Origin: Verrucomicrobiota bacterium
GTDB lineage: Bacteria > Verrucomicrobiota > Verrucomicrobiia > Limisphaerales > UBA9464
Assembly (NCBI GenBank): GCA_017309115.1
Contig: JAFLEF010000014.1
Coordinates: 1 to 64,000 of the forward strand
Direction: 5' to 3'
DNA: 64,000 bases
The notes beneath the pieces were generated by a model. The model was given only the letters and a program-made list of their open reading frames with translations, was not told the origin of the DNA and did not search any database. A program made the position numbers and the translations under genes. How positions within the stretch are numbered: position 1 is the stretch's first letter; each line of letters begins with the position of its first letter. Below, piece after piece: positions 62,473 to 64,000 of this stretch.

Positions 62473-64000
62473 ATGGGCAACCCGGCCAATGAGGAACGCC
62501 GCCTAGCGTCAACTGGCAAACCACATCCCACCGAGTCCAGGGGTAAATCCCCTCGCTGGAATTGGGAACCGTACGCCTTGGCGATTGCTCTCGTCTTGGT
62601 CGCAGTCGGGCTTCGATACCTGTTGGACGATCGGATTGGGGCCCGCCTTGGCATTCTCCTGCTCGTTATTCCGCTCGTCCTCAGCGCCCAATTGGGAGGC
62701 ACCGGTCCCGGACTGGTGGCGACCCTTTTGACGTCCGCCCTCGCCAAATTCCTCTTTGTTCCCGTCCGGCAGGATTTCCGCTTTGAATCCAGTACTGACC
62801 TCATTCTCTGGCTGGGACTGCTGGGAGCCGGAATCCTCGTCAGCGGTGTCGTTCACCTTCAACAACGTCGGCAACCCCGTAGCTCCGCCCCCGTGTCAAC
62901 CACCGCGCCTCTGGTCACTCCCATTCCCGGCCACCAACCAAGTACCGAGCGAAGGGTTCGGGTCGGATTCATCCTGGGCATCGTCCTGTTGATCGTCGTT
63001 GGCACCATTTCCTTCCTGAGCGTCAATCAACTGAACGCCCACGCCAAGGTCACCCGGGAAGTCAGCCAGATCAGCCAACTCCTGGATCAAGTGGTCCTGG
63101 AGGCCACCGAAATTCGGACGTCTGTGGGATCTTTTGTCATCTCCGGTCTCGAAAAAGACTCGGAGCAGTATCGGGAAGCGGTCCAGAGGATTGACAAGAA
63201 TCTGGAGAACCTTTCCAAGAAACTCTCCAACCTTCCGGAGCTGCAGTCGGATCGGGCCAGTTTGGAATCTGCCATCCAGCAGCTCAAGGAAGCCTCTCGC
63301 ACGGTCGTCAACAGTCGAACCAATCAAGGGGAAGCGGCCGGGCGGAAAGAGTATACCAATCCCGACACGGAAGGGTTGCTTCCGCGGATCCGGGAATTGG
63401 CGAAGAAAATGAAGGAGGTGCAGGGGCAAACCTTCCAGAAAGTTCAGCGGGAAACCGAGACCAGCCTGAACGTCGCCCGATTTGTCGTAGGGTTTGGAAG
63501 TATTCTGGCTTTTGCGTTCGTCTCCCTCGCCTTGTACCTGCTCGGTAAGGAATTCGCGCGCAGCCAAGCGGCGGAAGCCAAGTTGCGGGAAGCCAAGGAG
63601 GAACTCGAAGCCCGGGTTCAGAAGCGAACGTCCGAACTAGCCCGGTCCATCGGTTCCCTCTACGCCAGCGAAGGCCGACTGGCCGAGGCGCAGAAAATCT
63701 CCCACACCGGTAGCTACGACTGGAACCTTCGAACAGGCCAACAGACCTGGTCGGACGAGTTGTACCGGATCTTCGGGTACGAATCGACCCGACAGGCATC
63801 CATTGAAGCCTTCGAACGACTCATTCACGCCGAGGACCGCCCGCATGTTCAGGAAACCCTCAAGCGGGCACGCGCCGGCGACGTCGCCGAGTCGATGGAG
63901 TTTCGGATCGTCCGCCGCGGCCGGGAAATCCGACATCTGCTCGCCAATGCCCGCGGAATCCGGGACGAAAACCACACCGTCGGACGAATCGTCGGAACCA
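62473..64000 (+). CDS. Membrane-bound PAS sensor protein (partial, probable histidine kinase)
   Basis: The frame opens at an ATG at 62473 and runs off the window after 509 codons. Three or four helices near residues 33-125 (with LGGTGPGLVATLL) resemble the DUF4118 sensor domain of KdpD-type kinases. A helix at about 160-180, a long helical periplasmic stretch (about 180-335) of CHASE3 type and a helix near 340-360 follow, then a coiled coil and a PAS domain (SYDWNLRTGQQTWSDELYRI, FGYE) at about 415-500. The kinase core lies beyond the window, so histidine kinase is inferred. Confidence 0.8.
   Translation, partial: MGNPANEERRLASTGKPHPTESRGKSPRWNWEPYALAIALVLVAVGLRYLLDDRIGARLGILLLVIPLVLSAQLGGTGPGLVATLLTSALAKFLFVPVRQDFRFESSTDLILWLGLLGAGILVSGVVHLQQRRQPRSSAPVSTTAPLVTPIPGHQPSTERRVRVGFILGIVLLIVVGTISFLSVNQLNAHAKVTREVSQISQLLDQVVLEATEIRTSVGSFVISGLEKDSEQYREAVQRIDKNLENLSKKLSNLPELQSDRASLESAIQQLKEASRTVVNSRTNQGEAAGRKEYTNPDTEGLLPRIRELAKKMKEVQGQTFQKVQRETETSLNVARFVVGFGSILAFAFVSLALYLLGKEFARSQAAEAKLREAKEELEARVQKRTSELARSIGSLYASEGRLAEAQKISHTGSYDWNLRTGQQTWSDELYRIFGYESTRQASIEAFERLIHAEDRPHVQETLKRARAGDVAESMEFRIVRRGREIRHLLANARGIRDENHTVGRIVGT

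Noticed and set aside
61434-62804. Minus-strand frame of 456 codons opposite the sugar-isomerase-like gene and the sensor start
   Set aside because: Antisense to a clear TIM-barrel enzyme; no motif.

Overview
The window is a GC-rich bacterial chromosome segment, most likely from a Verrucomicrobiota member close to the Limisphaerales/Pedosphaera group. This is an inference from gene content read by eye: an orphan DUF1501 Tat protein, a DUF5690 transporter, a DUF4331/TPR/HupE cassette, an omega subunit and a tiny basic 'GKQHNKVEKRRR' protein of the verrucomicrobial kind, an exosortase, and LpxI (Gram-negative lipid A). No rRNA genes are present, so the placement is not proven.

Layout. 1-3.5 kb: the start of an unidentified gene, a tRNA-Arg(CCG), then a minus-strand trio that looks like a phosphonate-catabolism fragment (DUF5690 transporter, PhnZ-like HD oxygenase, phosphonate-associated alcohol dehydrogenase). 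3.6-8.7 kb: a DUF1501 protein and a complete sugar ABC importer (lipoprotein, double ATPase, permease). 8.9-11.5 kb: an overlapping nucleotidyltransferase/partner pair, a DTW-domain tRNA-modifying enzyme and a small hypothetical gene. 11.9-15.7 kb: dapF, a TPR protein, a purple acid phosphatase-like enzyme and lpxI. 15.9-26.6 kb: one long minus-strand respiratory cluster encoding a caa3-type oxidase (ctaC with fused cytochrome c, ctaD, ctaE), a membrane protein, a diheme cytochrome c, a Rieske protein, a cytochrome b with fused heme c, a CtaG/NapH-like fusion and two accessory membrane proteins. Together these could carry electrons from quinol to oxygen.

26.8-38.1 kb: a secreted glycosidase-like protein, then a minus-strand sugar-phosphate cluster (pgm, polyphosphate-glucokinase-like ROK kinase, pgi, gnd, zwf, pgl, rpiB, aldose epimerase) holding the oxidative pentose-phosphate pathway and its feeder steps. 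38.3-43.6 kb: an AT-hook/winged-helix-like protein and the DUF4331-TPR-HupE cassette. 43.7-45.9 kb: a three-enzyme fusion of an arginine-phosphatase-like domain, RpiB and serine hydroxymethyltransferase. 45.9-48.0 kb: an MFS transporter and a carotenoid-biosynthesis-like membrane protein.

48.2-50.2 kb is a visibly AT-richer island with two orphan immunity-type genes (Imm11-like, Imm26-like), bounded by diverged direct repeats and by decayed gene pieces, including the first part of a RAYT-type transposase. 50.2-56.0 kb: small conserved proteins, a sulfatase-fold protein that has lost its catalytic residues, a TPR protein and an exosortase fused to an EpsI-like domain. 56.1-62.4 kb: housekeeping genes (rsfS, rpoZ, smpB, rpmB), a Pur-alpha-like protein, a sulfite-oxidase-fold protein, an M23 peptidase and a sugar-isomerase-like TIM barrel. 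The window ends inside a membrane-bound PAS sensor gene.

The most unusual signal not explained by genes is a dispersed composite repeat: a nested palindrome (arms like GGGCGACGCTCCGCGGAGCC) flanked by, or near, arrays of 7-bp units (CTTACCC, CTTCCCG, CTCTCAG and relatives). It occurs at about 0.26, 8.7, 11.7 and 28.1 kb (three tandem copies at the last), with heptamer arrays alone at 9.8 and 32.2 kb.
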